Positions 16,585-26,437 of a stretch of DNA of 64,000 nucleotides are shown in pieces. The number at the start of each line of letters is the position of its first letter. Position 1 is the stretch's first letter. The notes under the pieces were generated by a model that saw only the letters and a program-made list of their open reading frames with translations, made no database searches and was not told the DNA's origin. Both the position numbers and the translations under genes were made by a program. Source of the stretch: Hydrogenophaga sp. BPS33 (GTDB lineage Bacteria; Pseudomonadota; Gammaproteobacteria; Burkholderiales; Burkholderiaceae_C); NCBI RefSeq assembly GCF_009859475.1, contig NZ_CP044550.1, positions 1 to 64,000 on the forward strand, read 5' to 3'.

Positions 16585-18525
16585 ATGGCCTTATCCGGGG
16601 ATCCAATGGTGGACAAAGCACTGCTCGATGCTGGCAGTGCTGTCGGCAAAGAAGTCTTCGCGAAGGCATGGAGCTTGGTGACGAACGCTCCGCAGTGGAT
16701 CCAAAAGAGATATCGAGAGAAAGACCCATTTGGGCTTGAGGCGAGCCGCTACTGCGCGCGTGTCGAGGAACGCTACAACACGATGCGCATCATCGGGATG
16801 AGTCGGCCGATGCAAATCAGGAGCATCTTTGTCCGCGTCAACATCCTCAAGAAGATCTCTGCCCAGCGTCGTTCCACCATCGATGAACTTGAGCAAACGC
16901 TGAACAAAGATCAATCTGGATTCGGCATCGTTGCTGAGACGATTGATGGACAAGAGGTCGTGGATAGAGAGCCGCGTCTGGTACTCCTTGGAAAACCAGG
17001 TGGCGGCAAAACGACGTTCCTGAAATGGGTTGCACTGGCAGCCATGGATGGCAAGTTCCATGAGCGGCGCCTTCCCGTTTTCATACCCATGAAAGACTGG
17101 AGCGATGGCACCAACACCTTGCGGACGTGCATCAATGAAGAGTTCAGGGTATGCGGCTTTGAGCAGCCGGAGAGCTTTGTCGACCGGCTCCTCGACAGTG
17201 GATCACTCATCCTTCTGCTGGACGCTCTTGATGAGATAAACGACAACGGAAGAAGATCGCATGCATTGAAGGAGATCCGGGAGCTTTCAGACAAGTACCC
17301 GAAGATCCAGATCGTTATCAGCTGCAGGACGGCTGCATACAACTATCTCTTCGAGCAGTTTGTGGATGTTGAGCTCGCCGACTTCCAGCAGCAACAGGTG
17401 GAGCAGTTCGTCAAACAGTGGTTCTCGGACAGTTCCCAGAAGGGAGCGCTATGTCTGGCGGAGCTCGCCCGTGACAAAAATAGAGCGATTCGAAGCCTCT
17501 GCCAAACGCCGCTGCTGCTGACCCTCATGTGTTTGGCCTTCGACGAAGGGATGACCTTCCCCAGCAATCGCGCTGAGTTGTACAAGGACGCCTTGGACGC
17601 GCTCCTAAAGAAGTGGGATACCTCTCGCGCAGTGCGGAGAAACACAGCCTACCAACAGCTGTCACTTGCGAAAAAGGAGCTCCTCTTGGGGCGCATCGCA
17701 ACCACGTCGTTTGAAGACGGGCGCTACTTTCTCCGTCAGGACGACGTAGAGCGGCAGATCAAAGCCTTCATGACAAACTTGAAGGGGGCGCCAGGCGATC
17801 GTGAGCCCGAGGTTGACCCGGGGGAAGTTCTCAAGGAAATTGAAGCGCAGCACGGCGTTCTCGTTGAGAGGGCAAAGGGCATTTACTCGTTTTCGCACCT
17901 CACATTTCAGGAGTTCTTCACCGCTCGTACCCTGACCGAAAACAGCAACCGTGATGGCCCCAATCAGTTGGTTCAGGAGCACTCACTTGAACCTCGCTGG
18001 CGCGAAGTCTTCGTACTCGCAACAGGACTCCTCGCAGAAGCCGATTCTTTCGTGCAGGCCATGCGGCAACGTCTTACTCGGCTGGCTAGCGAAAATCATG
18101 GTGTTTCCGACTTCCTCAATCGCAACGCGGCACTGGTGCACGCCGCTGCAGGGATTCCACTGCCGTTGCGGCGTGCGCTTGCATTGGCACATGTTCTCGA
18201 GCGCTTGGCTGAGGCAGCGCAGGGCTACACATCCAGCTTGAACGCCAGCCGCGAACTTGTGGAGGACATGCAGCTTGAGTTCGGGCGGATAAAGAAAATT
18301 GACGTTGCCACGATTCAGACGCTAAAAATCGGGCTCAATGACGCCAGAGACGGCGTGGACAATCTCGTCCAGCACGTCCTCAAGCGCGATCACGGAAGGG
18401 TCTTTGATGCCCTTGTTCGGTACATTCAACTGACCAGGCTGTTGGTGAACTGCCTCAATGTCGATGCGTACATCACGTTGCAGGTTCGAGAGTCCATTGT
18501 GGGAAGCATCCTGGCGGAAAAGTAG
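16585..18525 (+). CDS. NACHT-domain NTPase, bacterial NLR-like, probable antiphage protein
   Basis: 646-aa STAND NTPase. A short helical N-terminus (VGKEVFAKAWSLV) is followed by the NACHT module: Walker A GKPGGGKTT at 136-144, Walker B LILLLDALDEI at 208-218, sensor SCRTAAYNY near 247, and the winged-helix end SFSHLTFQEFFTAR at 435-448. About 200 helical residues follow, in the position of the short C-terminal domain of bacterial NACHT defence proteins. The ATG at 16585 follows AAGGGAGCGGGAAC and is preferred to ATG 16561. It is a single-gene unit divergent from arsR, with no effector nuclease domain visible. The defence role rests on family knowledge. Confidence 0.8.
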   Translation: MALSGDPMVDKALLDAGSAVGKEVFAKAWSLVTNAPQWIQKRYREKDPFGLEASRYCARVEERYNTMRIIGMSRPMQIRSIFVRVNILKKISAQRRSTIDELEQTLNKDQSGFGIVAETIDGQEVVDREPRLVLLGKPGGGKTTFLKWVALAAMDGKFHERRLPVFIPMKDWSDGTNTLRTCINEEFRVCGFEQPESFVDRLLDSGSLILLLDALDEINDNGRRSHALKEIRELSDKYPKIQIVISCRTAAYNYLFEQFVDVELADFQQQQVEQFVKQWFSDSSQKGALCLAELARDKNRAIRSLCQTPLLLTLMCLAFDEGMTFPSNRAELYKDALDALLKKWDTSRAVRRNTAYQQLSLAKKELLLGRIATTSFEDGRYFLRQDDVERQIKAFMTNLKGAPGDREPEVDPGEVLKEIEAQHGVLVERAKGIYSFSHLTFQEFFTARTLTENSNRDGPNQLVQEHSLEPRWREVFVLATGLLAEADSFVQAMRQRLTRLASENHGVSDFLNRNAALVHAAAGIPLPLRRALALAHVLERLAEAAQGYTSSLNASRELVEDMQLEFGRIKKIDVATIQTLKIGLNDARDGVDNLVQHVLKRDHGRVFDALVRYIQLTRLLVNCLNVDAYITLQVRESIVGSILAEK

Positions 18526-18556
18526 TTGCTGGACCAATGACGTTTTACGGCGAACG

Positions 18557-19864
18557 TCAACTCGCAATCGCCAGTTTCTTCATCTTCTCCCACAAGGTCT
18601 TTCGGCTGATCCCGAGAACCTCTGCCGTCTTTCCAACGCTGCCCTCACAGTGCACCAGCGCCTTGCGGATGTGCGCACGCTCGACGCCCTCCAGGATGAT
18701 CTGAAGAGGCTCGATCGGATCGCTGGACGCGGTACTAGGGGACTTGTCCGGGTACTCCACACTCAAGGGCTCATCGAGCAAGCCGCCATCGCTCATCACC
18801 ACGGCTTGCTCCAAGTAGGAGCGCAGCTCGCGCACGTTGCCTCGCCACTCGCGTGCCATTACATCGCGCAGGAACAACTCGGACATTGCCAGCGGCCGGC
18901 CTTGCTCGACCACCATCTGTGCCAGCAGTCGTTCGGTCAACCAGCGGATGTCTTCAGGGCGTTCACGCAACGGCGGCAGCGCGATCTTGATGACCGCCAG
19001 GCGATAGAACAGATCCTCGCGGAACGTGCCCGCGCTCATGTCCGCGTAGAGATCTCGATTGGTGGCGGCCAGGATGCGGAAGTCGCTGTGGGTGGTGCGC
19101 TCGGCGCCAAGTCGGAAGAAGCACTTTTCCTGCAGCGCTCGCAGCAGCTTGGCCTGCATGCTCGCCGGCAGATCGCCCACCTCATCGAGAAACAGCGTGC
19201 CCCCATTGGCGCGCTCCAGATAACCCTTGTGGGATCGCACCGCGCCTGAGAACGCGCCCTTCTCGTATCCGAAGAACTCGGCTTCGAGCATCGATTCAGG
19301 AATGGCCGCACAGTTGACGGCAACGAATTCACGCTGCCCGGCGCGTGGGTCCAGCGTGTGGATCATTTGCGCAGCGACCTCCTTGCCCACGCCGGAGTCG
19401 CCGGTGAGCAGCACCGAGACGCGCTGACCCGCGACCTTGCGGACCATGCCTTCGACGCGGCGCATCGCCGGCGAGATGCCCAGCACCGCGTCTTCTTCTG
19501 GCGCAAGGCTGAGCGACACAGCCTGGTGCACCAGGCCGACCACATGCTCGATGTCGAAGGGCTTGGTGAGGTACTCCCGCGCACCGGCGCGAACCGCCGT
19601 CACCGCATCGTTCACGCTGCCATAGCCGGTCAGGAAGAACCAGGGCAAGGCACGGATGCTGGCAGGCAGCTTCACGAACCAATCGGTTGCCAGGCCATCG
19701 GGCAGTCGCACGTCGCTCACCACCGCCGCGGGCGGTGTCTCCAGCGCGTCGGCGGCCTCCGACAGGCGTCGGCACCAGACCACGTGCAGGCCTTCCAGTT
19801 CGAATCGCTGCACCAGGGACTCCCCCATGATCGCGTCGTCTTCAATCACCAACAGGGTCTTCAT
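18557..19864 (-). CDS. aioR: Sigma-54-dependent response regulator AioR
   Basis: 435-aa NtrC-type activator. Receiver residues include IEDDAIMGESL and SDVRLPDG (phospho-Asp). The AAA+ domain has Walker A GDSGVGKEV, the sigma-54 contact loop EKGAFSGA and GGTLFLDEVGDLP. A Fis-type HTH ends the protein (SVGKTAEVLGISRKTLWEKMKKL). The start overlaps the aioS stop (ATGA). It is encoded next to the aio structural operon, which has a sigma-54 promoter, and is expected to activate it in response to arsenite through AioX and AioS. Confidence 0.93.
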   Translation of the reverse strand: MKTLLVIEDDAIMGESLVQRFELEGLHVVWCRRLSEAADALETPPAAVVSDVRLPDGLATDWFVKLPASIRALPWFFLTGYGSVNDAVTAVRAGAREYLTKPFDIEHVVGLVHQAVSLSLAPEEDAVLGISPAMRRVEGMVRKVAGQRVSVLLTGDSGVGKEVAAQMIHTLDPRAGQREFVAVNCAAIPESMLEAEFFGYEKGAFSGAVRSHKGYLERANGGTLFLDEVGDLPASMQAKLLRALQEKCFFRLGAERTTHSDFRILAATNRDLYADMSAGTFREDLFYRLAVIKIALPPLRERPEDIRWLTERLLAQMVVEQGRPLAMSELFLRDVMAREWRGNVRELRSYLEQAVVMSDGGLLDEPLSVEYPDKSPSTASSDPIEPLQIILEGVERAHIRKALVHCEGSVGKTAEVLGISRKTLWEKMKKLAIAS

Positions 19865-21306
19865 GTCGTTTCCTCCGGGGCCTCTCGGTTGGGCACCTGA
19901 AATACCAGACGAGTCTGGCCGGGCTGCGTCGTGTCCAGCTCGAACCGACCACCATGGTGGCTGGCGAGTTCCTGGCAAACCCACAGACCGAAGCCTCGGG
20001 GGTCGCGACCGCTTTCTGCCGCCAGGGTGCTGCGAAATTTCTCGGCACTCAAAGGCGGCCCACTGTTGGTGACACAGAACGTCACCTGGGTCTCGTCCGC
20101 CTCCAGCCGGGCCGACACGACGCCGTGTTCACCCGCCGCCTTCATCGCATTGAGCAGCAGATTGAGCATCACTTGGCGCAAGGGCGCCGAGGGTACACGC
20201 AGCGCGGAGTCAACATCCACTCTGAAACGGATCTCAACCTGCAACTTGCTGGCGCTCACCCGCACGAGCGTGACGATGTCTTCCAGATCCCCGGGTTCCA
20301 AGGGGCGGTCATCCATGCGGGCCTGAGGCAGCAGCGCTGCCACCGTGGTCCGGATCTGTTGCAGGCCTCGATCGAGCAGGTCTAACGTACGCGTGCGGAT
20401 GTCGTCCGACCGACCGTGCAGGCGCAGCGTTTGCGTGGCGGTCAGCAGGCCCGCAAGGGGGTTGTTGATCTCGTGCGCCACGGCCGCTGTCATGCGGCCT
20501 ACGGCGGCGAGCCGTTCGGCCGAAAGGGCGCGGTCCTCGGCCAGCTTGCGCTGTTCGAGTTCGCCCATGAGCTGGCTGACCGCATCGCCAATGCGGCTCA
20601 GTTCGGGGTCTTTGGTCGCCGGCACGGCTCCGCGAAGCTTGCTGGGGTCTTCTCTGCCAATGCGTTCGATCACGGCCACCAGCCGCCCAACTGGTCGGGT
20701 CATGCGTTGCCCCACCCACCAGCCCACTGGCACCAGCAGCGCTACCGCGAGTGCGATTGCCAGCAGCGCGGTTTTTGCGAGCGAGGGCCAATCTGGCGCG
20801 AACACCGCAGCGTCGACTTCGGTCAACACAAAGCCCAGGGTCTGGCCATCCTCGCTGCGAATGGGATCGACCATCACCACCGATCCGTCGCCTTGGTCGA
20901 GCCGTTGCCTGTCGATGATTTCGGATGGAGTTGGCGTGGGTTGGTCGCGCCATGGCTTGCCCAGCAACCCTCGGCCGGTCTCCAGTTTCGCGGGGTCTGA
21001 AGCGGCGAACACGCGGCCCTCGGCATCCAGGATCGCCAGGCGGGCCTGTCCTGTCGCCGCACCCGGCACCAACTCGGCGGTATCGCGCAGCAGCGCGAAC
21101 ACGCGCCAGGTGTCGTCGGCCACCATCATGGGGCGCACCTGCGCGATGACCAGGACCACAGCCCTGTCCAGCAGGGACAGGATTTCCTGGCGCGCGTTCT
21201 GCGTTGACACGCGCGCTGTGATGCCCGTGACGAGGATGGCTGCGATCAGTACCGCAAGGGACAGGCCCAGCGGGATCTGCACGCGGTAGGGCAGGCGACC
21301 CAGCAT
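19861..21306 (-). CDS. aioS: Arsenite-responsive sensor histidine kinase AioS
   Basis: 481-aa membrane kinase. TM1 (PLGLSLAVLIAAILVTGI) and TM2 (LLAIALAVALLVPVGWWVG) enclose a periplasmic sensor domain. Then come HAMP and the phosphoacceptor H-box TAAVAHEINNPLAGLL, with G boxes near DPRGFGLWVCQEL. The start overlaps the aioX stop and its own stop overlaps the aioR start, so aioX, aioS and aioR are one coupled unit. It should phosphorylate AioR after contact with arsenite-loaded AioX. Confidence 0.92.
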   Translation of the reverse strand: MLGRLPYRVQIPLGLSLAVLIAAILVTGITARVSTQNARQEILSLLDRAVVLVIAQVRPMMVADDTWRVFALLRDTAELVPGAATGQARLAILDAEGRVFAASDPAKLETGRGLLGKPWRDQPTPTPSEIIDRQRLDQGDGSVVMVDPIRSEDGQTLGFVLTEVDAAVFAPDWPSLAKTALLAIALAVALLVPVGWWVGQRMTRPVGRLVAVIERIGREDPSKLRGAVPATKDPELSRIGDAVSQLMGELEQRKLAEDRALSAERLAAVGRMTAAVAHEINNPLAGLLTATQTLRLHGRSDDIRTRTLDLLDRGLQQIRTTVAALLPQARMDDRPLEPGDLEDIVTLVRVSASKLQVEIRFRVDVDSALRVPSAPLRQVMLNLLLNAMKAAGEHGVVSARLEADETQVTFCVTNSGPPLSAEKFRSTLAAESGRDPRGFGLWVCQELASHHGGRFELDTTQPGQTRLVFQVPNREAPEETT

Positions 21307-22169
21307 CAGCCAGTGACCCCGCTACCTGGGACCAATGCAGCTTGGCGCCGAATCGAATCGAACTGCGACGACGCGCCCGCAGAAAACCCGCTGAGGTTCA
21401 GCGACCCCAGGAGTTCGCGGCCCACCGGGTCGTTGGCCATACCGAGCAGGGCCGCTCGCAACCGCTCCATGTGAGGGTGAGTGGCTCGGCGCGCCGTCAC
21501 CAGTGGTGGAAATGCGAAGGGCTCGGATTTCCAGATCACCTCGGTCTTGGCCACCGCCGGCATGCCCTGCAGGCGCATCGTCTCCCACACATAGCCATCG
21601 ATCGATCCGGCGTGGGCCAGTCGTGCTGCAACTGCTTCAGCCACATTGCGATGGCCGTGGGCGAAGAACGCTCGTTTGAGTTCGCGCGGCGCAATGCCGA
21701 CGTTCGCCAACTGCGCCTGGGCAACGAGCCAGCCCGAGTTGGACAAGGGATCGGAATACGCGAGCACGCGGTCCTTGAGGTCGCCCCAGCCTCTGAGTCC
21801 CTCAGGCGCACCGGTCGAGCGGATCAGGTAGGCCTGGTAGAGCGGATCGCCTTGATACAAGGGCACGGCCAGCAAATTGAGATCGGCCTCGAACCGCACA
21901 AAGGGATAGCCGCAGATCCACGCGGCATCCACATGGCCAGACCACAACAGATCGAGGATGGACTGGTAGGACTCGCGCGCCACGAAGTGCACCTCGACCC
22001 CCACCTGGGCTCCAAGGTAGCGCCCCCAGCGTGACAGGAACGCGATCTGGTCGGCCAGGATGACCGGGGTGAGTCCGACCTGCAACCGATCGACGCGCGC
22101 GGCGGTTGCGGGCCGAACGGCCCAAAGCGTGGCAGCCGCCACGCTGGCGATGCACTCACGTCGTCTCAT
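21306..22169 (-). CDS. aioX: Periplasmic arsenite-binding sensor protein AioX
   Basis: 287-aa PhnD-type substrate-binding protein with an N-terminal export signal (MRRRECIASVAAATLWAVRPATA). Core motifs include LTPVILADQIAFLSRWGRYL, HVDAAWICGYPFVRF and YSDPLSNSGWLVAQ. The Cys in AWICGYPF corresponds to the region holding the conserved Cys reported to matter for As(III) sensing in AioX. The ATG at 22169 follows GGAGACAACAGC. First gene of the aioXSR unit, divergent from aioBA. Confidence 0.9.
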   Translation of the reverse strand: MRRRECIASVAAATLWAVRPATAARVDRLQVGLTPVILADQIAFLSRWGRYLGAQVGVEVHFVARESYQSILDLLWSGHVDAAWICGYPFVRFEADLNLLAVPLYQGDPLYQAYLIRSTGAPEGLRGWGDLKDRVLAYSDPLSNSGWLVAQAQLANVGIAPRELKRAFFAHGHRNVAEAVAARLAHAGSIDGYVWETMRLQGMPAVAKTEVIWKSEPFAFPPLVTARRATHPHMERLRAALLGMANDPVGRELLGSLNLSGFSAGASSQFDSIRRQAALVPGSGVTG

Positions 22170-22184
22170 GCTGTTGTCTCCGGC

Positions 22185-22223
22185 GTTACTTTTTTGTAAC
22201 CAGTATTTTTCAGCATTGTTACC
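22185..22223. promoter_or_regulatory. Candidate AioR upstream activating sites
   Basis: GTTAC-N6-GTAAC (22185-22200) is an inverted repeat, and a further GTTACC (22218-22223) pairs with the GTAAC half. These lie about 85-115 bp upstream of the sigma-54 promoter, the usual distance for an NtrC-type activator. Assignment to AioR is inferred from position. Confidence 0.5.
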
Positions 22224-22284
22224 AAAACCACCCAAGAAGTCACGCACTCTCGCGCAACCTGTTGATTCATATGGCTTCAGCAGT

Positions 22285-22300
22285 TGGCACGCGCGTTGCG
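22285..22300 (+). promoter_or_regulatory. Sigma-54 promoter of aioBA
   Basis: TGGCACGCGCGTTGCG matches the sigma-54 consensus TGGCACG-N4-TTGC exactly, with GG and GC at the -24/-12 spacing. It is 38 bp upstream of the aioB ATG. The neighbouring aioR encodes a sigma-54 activator, which supports the call strongly. Confidence 0.92.
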
Positions 22301-22337
22301 ATGGAAGACGGGTCAGTGATTCCAACCAGGAGACAAC

Positions 22338-22862
22338 ATGGAAGACCTCAAGATCGGCCGCCGCTTCTTTTTGCAGTCCGGCGGTGTCGCCGCTGCCGTG
22401 GCCGGCAGCACCGTGATTCCCATTCACAACGCCCAAGCCGCCACCCCGGCGCGCAACACCGGCACCACGTTGCCTTACCCGAAGAAGGCGGTCGGTGCGG
22501 CCAAGCGCATGCCAGTCAATGAGGTGGTCAGCTTCACCTACCCTGACGCGAGCTCACCTTGCTATGCCATCCGCATGGGCAACGCGGTCCCTGGCGGTGT
22601 GGGCCCGAACAACGACATCGTGGCCTTCAGCGCCTATTGCACGCACATGGGTTGCCCGGTGGCCTACGACGGCGGTACGCGCACCTTCAAATGCGGCTGC
22701 CACTTCTCGATCTTTGACCCCGAGAACGGCGGGCAGATGGTGTGTGGGCAGGCCACCGAGGACCTCCCCAAGATCCGGCTGGAGTACGACGCGAAAACCG
22801 ATGCGGTGAGCGCGGTGGCCGTCGACGGCCTGATCTACGGCCGCCAGTCCAACATTCTCTGA
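22338..22862 (+). CDS. aioB: Arsenite oxidase small subunit AioB (Rieske)
   Basis: 174-aa Rieske 2Fe-2S subunit. The Tat signal [17 protein letters not shown] at residues 7-23 exports the folded heterodimer to the periplasm. The cluster ligands are CTH (with CTHMGC) and CGCH. Both positions that can form the Rieske disulfide (sixth residue of CTHMGC and third of CGCH) are Cys here. An AGGAG lies just before the ATG. It passes electrons from AioA to cytochrome c. Confidence 0.95.
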   Translation: MEDLKIGRRFFLQSGGVAAAVAGSTVIPIHNAQAATPARNTGTTLPYPKKAVGAAKRMPVNEVVSFTYPDASSPCYAIRMGNAVPGGVGPNNDIVAFSAYCTHMGCPVAYDGGTRTFKCGCHFSIFDPENGGQMVCGQATEDLPKIRLEYDAKTDAVSAVAVDGLIYGRQSNIL

Positions 22863-22872
22863 GGAGCCCAGT

Positions 22873-25356
22873 ATGTCCACCAACATCAATGACCGCATTG
22901 CGCTGCCGCCTAAGGACGCGCAAAAGTCGAACATGACCTGCCACTTTTGCATCGTCGGTTGTGGCTACCACGTTTACAAATGGGACTCCAACAAGGAGGG
23001 CGGCCGCCCCGCCAGCCAGAACGCGCTGGGCGTGGACTTCACCAAGCAGGTGCCACCCATGGCCATCACGATGACCAAGGCGATGACCAACACCATCACC
23101 GACAAGTCTGGCAAGCGCTGGAACATCATGGTCGTACCCGACAAGGAGTGCGTGGTGAACAGCGGCCTCTCAAGCACGCGTGGCGGCAAGATGGCCTCGT
23201 ACATGTATGCCCACGATGGCATCGGCAAGGAACGGCTGAAGAACCCGCGCATCTTCCGCGGAGACCAGTGGCTGGACACCGGCTGGGACAACGCCATGGC
23301 GCTGTACGCAGGCCTCACCAAGAAGATCCTGGATAACGACGGCCCGAATGCATTGTTCTACGACTGCTTCGACCACGGTGGTGCCGGCGGCGGCTTCGAG
23401 AACACCTGGGGCACCGGCAAGCTGATGTTCAGCGCGCTGCAGACGCCGATGGTGCGCATCCACAACCGGCCGGCCTACAACTCCGAGTGCCACGCCACGC
23501 GCGAGATGGGCGTCGGCGAGCTGAACAACAGCTACGAAGACGCGCAACTGGCCGACACGATCTTCTGCACCGGTGCCAATCCCTACGAGACGCAGTCCAA
23601 CTACTTCCTCAACCACTGGGTGCCCAACCTGAGCGGTTCGACGGTGGACAAAAAGAAGCAGCGCTTCCCTGGGGAGACCGCTACGGCGGCAAAGGTGATC
23701 ATCGTGGACCCACGCCGCACCGCCACTGTCGCGATCTGCGAGCAGGTCGCCGGCAAGGACAACGTGCTGCACCTGGACATTGAGCCCGGGTCGGACACAG
23801 CACTGTTCAACACGCTGTTCACTTACGTGGTGGAACAGGGCTGGCACGACAAGGAGTTCATTGCCAAGCACACGCGCGGATTTGATGACGCCGTCAAGAC
23901 CAACCGCATGAGCATGGAGGATGGGGCCAAGGCCACCGGCATTCCCGTTGCGAAGCTGCGCCAGGCCGCTGAGTGGGCCTACAAACCCAAGGCCTCGGGC
24001 CATCGCCCGCGCACCTTCCACCCGTATGAGAAGGGGATCATCTGGGGCAACGACAACTACGTGATCCAGAGCGCGCTGGTGAGTCTGGTGCTGGCCACGC
24101 AGAACGTGGGCCGGCGGGGCACGGGCGTGTGCCGCCTCGGTGGACACCAGGAGGGCTACACGCGTCCGCCGTATCCCGGTGACAAGAAGATCTACATCGA
24201 TCAGGAAGTCATCAACGGCAAAGGCCTGATGTACACGCTGTGGGGCACCAATCCCTTCCAGACCACCCTTAACGCCGAGCAGCACCGCTTGGTGCTGAGC
24301 AAGCGCGCCAAGATCGTCAACGAAGCGATCGCGAAGGCCCGGGGCGTGTCCACGGAGCAGATGGTCGATGTCATCTACGACGCCTGCAAGAACAAGGGTG
24401 GGATGTTCATCGCCGCAATGAACCTCTACCCGACCATGATCGCGGAAGAGGCGCATCTGCTGCTCCCCGCGGCGCACCCCGGTGAGATGAACCTCACCTC
24501 CATGAACGGTGAACGCCGCCTGCGCCTTTCCGAGAAGTTCATGGACGCACCCGGCTCCGCGAAACCGGATTGCCTGATCGCGGCCGACATCGCCAATGCG
24601 CTCAAGGCGCTCTACCTGAAGGACAACAAGCCCGACATGGCCAAGCGCTTCGAGGGCTTCGACTGGAAGACAGAGGAAGATGCGTTCAACGATGGCTTCC
24701 GCCGCGCAGGCCGGCCTGGCGTCGGACCGATTGACAGCCAGGGCGGTGACACCGGTTACATGGCCACCTACGCACTGCTGCGCAAGGCCGGCAACAACGG
24801 TGTGCAGCTGCCCATCCAACGCGTGGAGGGCGAGAAGCTCATTGGTACCGAGATTCATTACGCCGATGGCAAGTTCGACACCAAGGACGGACGCGCCGAG
24901 TTCAAGCCCGCGCCCTGGAACGGTCTGCCCAAACCGGTGGCCGATCAGAAGGCGAAACATAAATACTGGATCAACGGAGGCCGCGCCAACGAGGTTTGGC
25001 AGACCGCGTACCACGATCAGTACAACGCTTTCGTGCGTGACCGCATCCCGTTGGCCTTTATCGAGATGAACATGGACGACGCGAAGCAACTCGGCGTTGC
25101 AGCGGGCGATGTGATCGAGGTCTACAACGATTTCGGCAGCACCTATGCGATGGCATATCCGATCAAGTCTGCCAAGCCTGGCCACACCTTCATGCTCTTT
25201 GGCTACATCAAGGGCGTGCACGGCAACGTCGTGACCAGTTGGGTCGACCGCAACGTCATCCCCTACTACAAGGGCACGTGGGGAAGCATCCGCCGCGTGG
25301 GCACCGTGGAGGACTACAAGGCCACGCTTTCGTTCAAGGACCGCCACTTCGCTTGA
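22873..25356 (+). CDS. aioA: Arsenite oxidase large subunit AioA (molybdopterin)
   Basis: 827-aa DMSO-reductase-family catalytic subunit that oxidises arsenite to arsenate at a Mo-bis-MGD centre. The N-terminal [15 protein letters not shown] supplies the 3Fe-4S cysteines (C-x2-C-x3-C). Further characteristic segments include [33 protein letters not shown] and [17 protein letters not shown]. Length matches AioA (about 825 aa). It has no signal of its own and is co-exported with AioB. It starts 10 bp after aioB behind GAGGAG. Confidence 0.97.
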   Translation: MSTNINDRIALPPKDAQKSNMTCHFCIVGCGYHVYKWDSNKEGGRPASQNALGVDFTKQVPPMAITMTKAMTNTITDKSGKRWNIMVVPDKECVVNSGLSSTRGGKMASYMYAHDGIGKERLKNPRIFRGDQWLDTGWDNAMALYAGLTKKILDNDGPNALFYDCFDHGGAGGGFENTWGTGKLMFSALQTPMVRIHNRPAYNSECHATREMGVGELNNSYEDAQLADTIFCTGANPYETQSNYFLNHWVPNLSGSTVDKKKQRFPGETATAAKVIIVDPRRTATVAICEQVAGKDNVLHLDIEPGSDTALFNTLFTYVVEQGWHDKEFIAKHTRGFDDAVKTNRMSMEDGAKATGIPVAKLRQAAEWAYKPKASGHRPRTFHPYEKGIIWGNDNYVIQSALVSLVLATQNVGRRGTGVCRLGGHQEGYTRPPYPGDKKIYIDQEVINGKGLMYTLWGTNPFQTTLNAEQHRLVLSKRAKIVNEAIAKARGVSTEQMVDVIYDACKNKGGMFIAAMNLYPTMIAEEAHLLLPAAHPGEMNLTSMNGERRLRLSEKFMDAPGSAKPDCLIAADIANALKALYLKDNKPDMAKRFEGFDWKTEEDAFNDGFRRAGRPGVGPIDSQGGDTGYMATYALLRKAGNNGVQLPIQRVEGEKLIGTEIHYADGKFDTKDGRAEFKPAPWNGLPKPVADQKAKHKYWINGGRANEVWQTAYHDQYNAFVRDRIPLAFIEMNMDDAKQLGVAAGDVIEVYNDFGSTYAMAYPIKSAKPGHTFMLFGYIKGVHGNVVTSWVDRNVIPYYKGTWGSIRRVGTVEDYKATLSFKDRHFA

Positions 25357-25404
25357 AGACCCCGGGGTGGCCATGCGCCACCCGCCCCTTTCACTGGAGA
25401 ACCC

Positions 25405-25719
25405 ATGTTTCGTAAGTTTCTGACGCTCGCCGCGCTGGTGGGTACTTTCGCGCCCATCGCCGTACATGCCAATCTGGCATTGGCTCAAAAGAACGCTTGC
25501 ATGGCGTGCCATGCCGTCGACAAAAAGGTCGTTGGTCCCTCTTATCAGGAGGTCGCCAACAAATACAAAGGCCAGAAGGACGCGGCGGCTGTGCTGGCCG
25601 CGAGCATCAAGAAAGGCGGTGCCGGCAAGTGGGGGCCTATGGCGATGCCACCGCAAGCGACTCTCAGTGACGCGGATGCTAAAACCCTGGCCACCTGGAT
25701 TCTGTCCACCGCAAAGTAG
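25405..25719 (+). CDS. aioC: Periplasmic cytochrome c of the aio operon
   Basis: 104-aa class I cytochrome c. After a signal peptide (MFRKFLTLAALVGTFAPIAVHA) the haem motif is C32-MA-C35-H36. The Met ligand lies in GPMAMPP near residue 82. Size and motif spacing match c551/c552 electron acceptors encoded beside arsenite oxidase. It would take electrons from AioB and deliver them to a terminal oxidase. Confidence 0.92.
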   Translation: MFRKFLTLAALVGTFAPIAVHANLALAQKNACMACHAVDKKVVGPSYQEVANKYKGQKDAAAVLAASIKKGGAGKWGPMAMPPQATLSDADAKTLATWILSTAK

Positions 25720-25760
25720 GTTCAACGATGCGGCCCACGCCGCTATTCCGGGAGACACCC

Positions 25761-26408
25761 ATGGACACGTCACTGCAGCGGGCAGAGGAATCTTTGTCAC
25801 GGATCGCCTTTCGCGAGCCACGTCCAAACCTTGAGTTGCCTGACGGATTTGCGCAGGCGTTGATCACCACGCGCCAGAACGTCTCGCCCAAGCGCCTTGT
25901 TGAGCCTGGTCCGTCCGACCTTCAGCTTGAACAGTTGTTTCGCGCGGCCGCAGCCGCACCTGACCACGGCCTCTTGCGGCCATGGCGCTTCGTGATCGTT
26001 CCGACGGAACGGCGCGCGGATCTGGCGGAAGTTTTCGCCCTGGCCCTGGTGGATCGCGATCCTGGCGCCACGCTGGAACAGATCGAGTCCGCGCGCGAAA
26101 AGGCCCATAGGGCGCCCCTGCTGATGCTGGTGGTGGCCCAACTGGGCGTCGTCGATGCCCAGATTCCCGTGCTGGAGCGCATGATCTCGGTGGGTTGCGC
26201 GGTGCAAAACATGCTGTTGATGGCGCACAGCCTGTCGCTAGGCAGCAGCCTCACCAGCGGACAAGCCATGCAGTCACCTCGAATGAGGCGGCTGTTCAAC
26301 CTTCGTGAAGGCGAGGAGCCGGTGTGTTTTCTGAATGTCGGGACTGTGGCCAAGCGCAAGGCGCAGCGGCGTCACCCCGAGCCACTGGATTTCGTGACGC
26401 TGCTCTAG
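25761..26408 (+). CDS. Nitroreductase-family protein of the aio operon
   Basis: 215-aa FMN-dependent nitroreductase-like protein (AAPDHGLLRPWRFVIV, then CAVQNMLLMAHSLSLGSSL). The ATG at 25761 follows GGGAGACACCC. Nitroreductase-like genes are often found at this position in betaproteobacterial aio operons, but their contribution is unknown. It is the last gene in the rightward operon and converges with the TSUP gene. Confidence 0.8.
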   Translation: MDTSLQRAEESLSRIAFREPRPNLELPDGFAQALITTRQNVSPKRLVEPGPSDLQLEQLFRAAAAAPDHGLLRPWRFVIVPTERRADLAEVFALALVDRDPGATLEQIESAREKAHRAPLLMLVVAQLGVVDAQIPVLERMISVGCAVQNMLLMAHSLSLGSSLTSGQAMQSPRMRRLFNLREGEEPVCFLNVGTVAKRKAQRRHPEPLDFVTLL

Positions 26409-26437
26409 GTCCGCCCTGTCAAGGCCGGAATCTGTGC

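Noticed and set aside
23170..25827. Very long open frame (885 aa) on the minus strand opposite aioA
   Set aside because: It has no recognisable domain, low-quality composition, and exists because of codon bias on the opposite strand of aioA.
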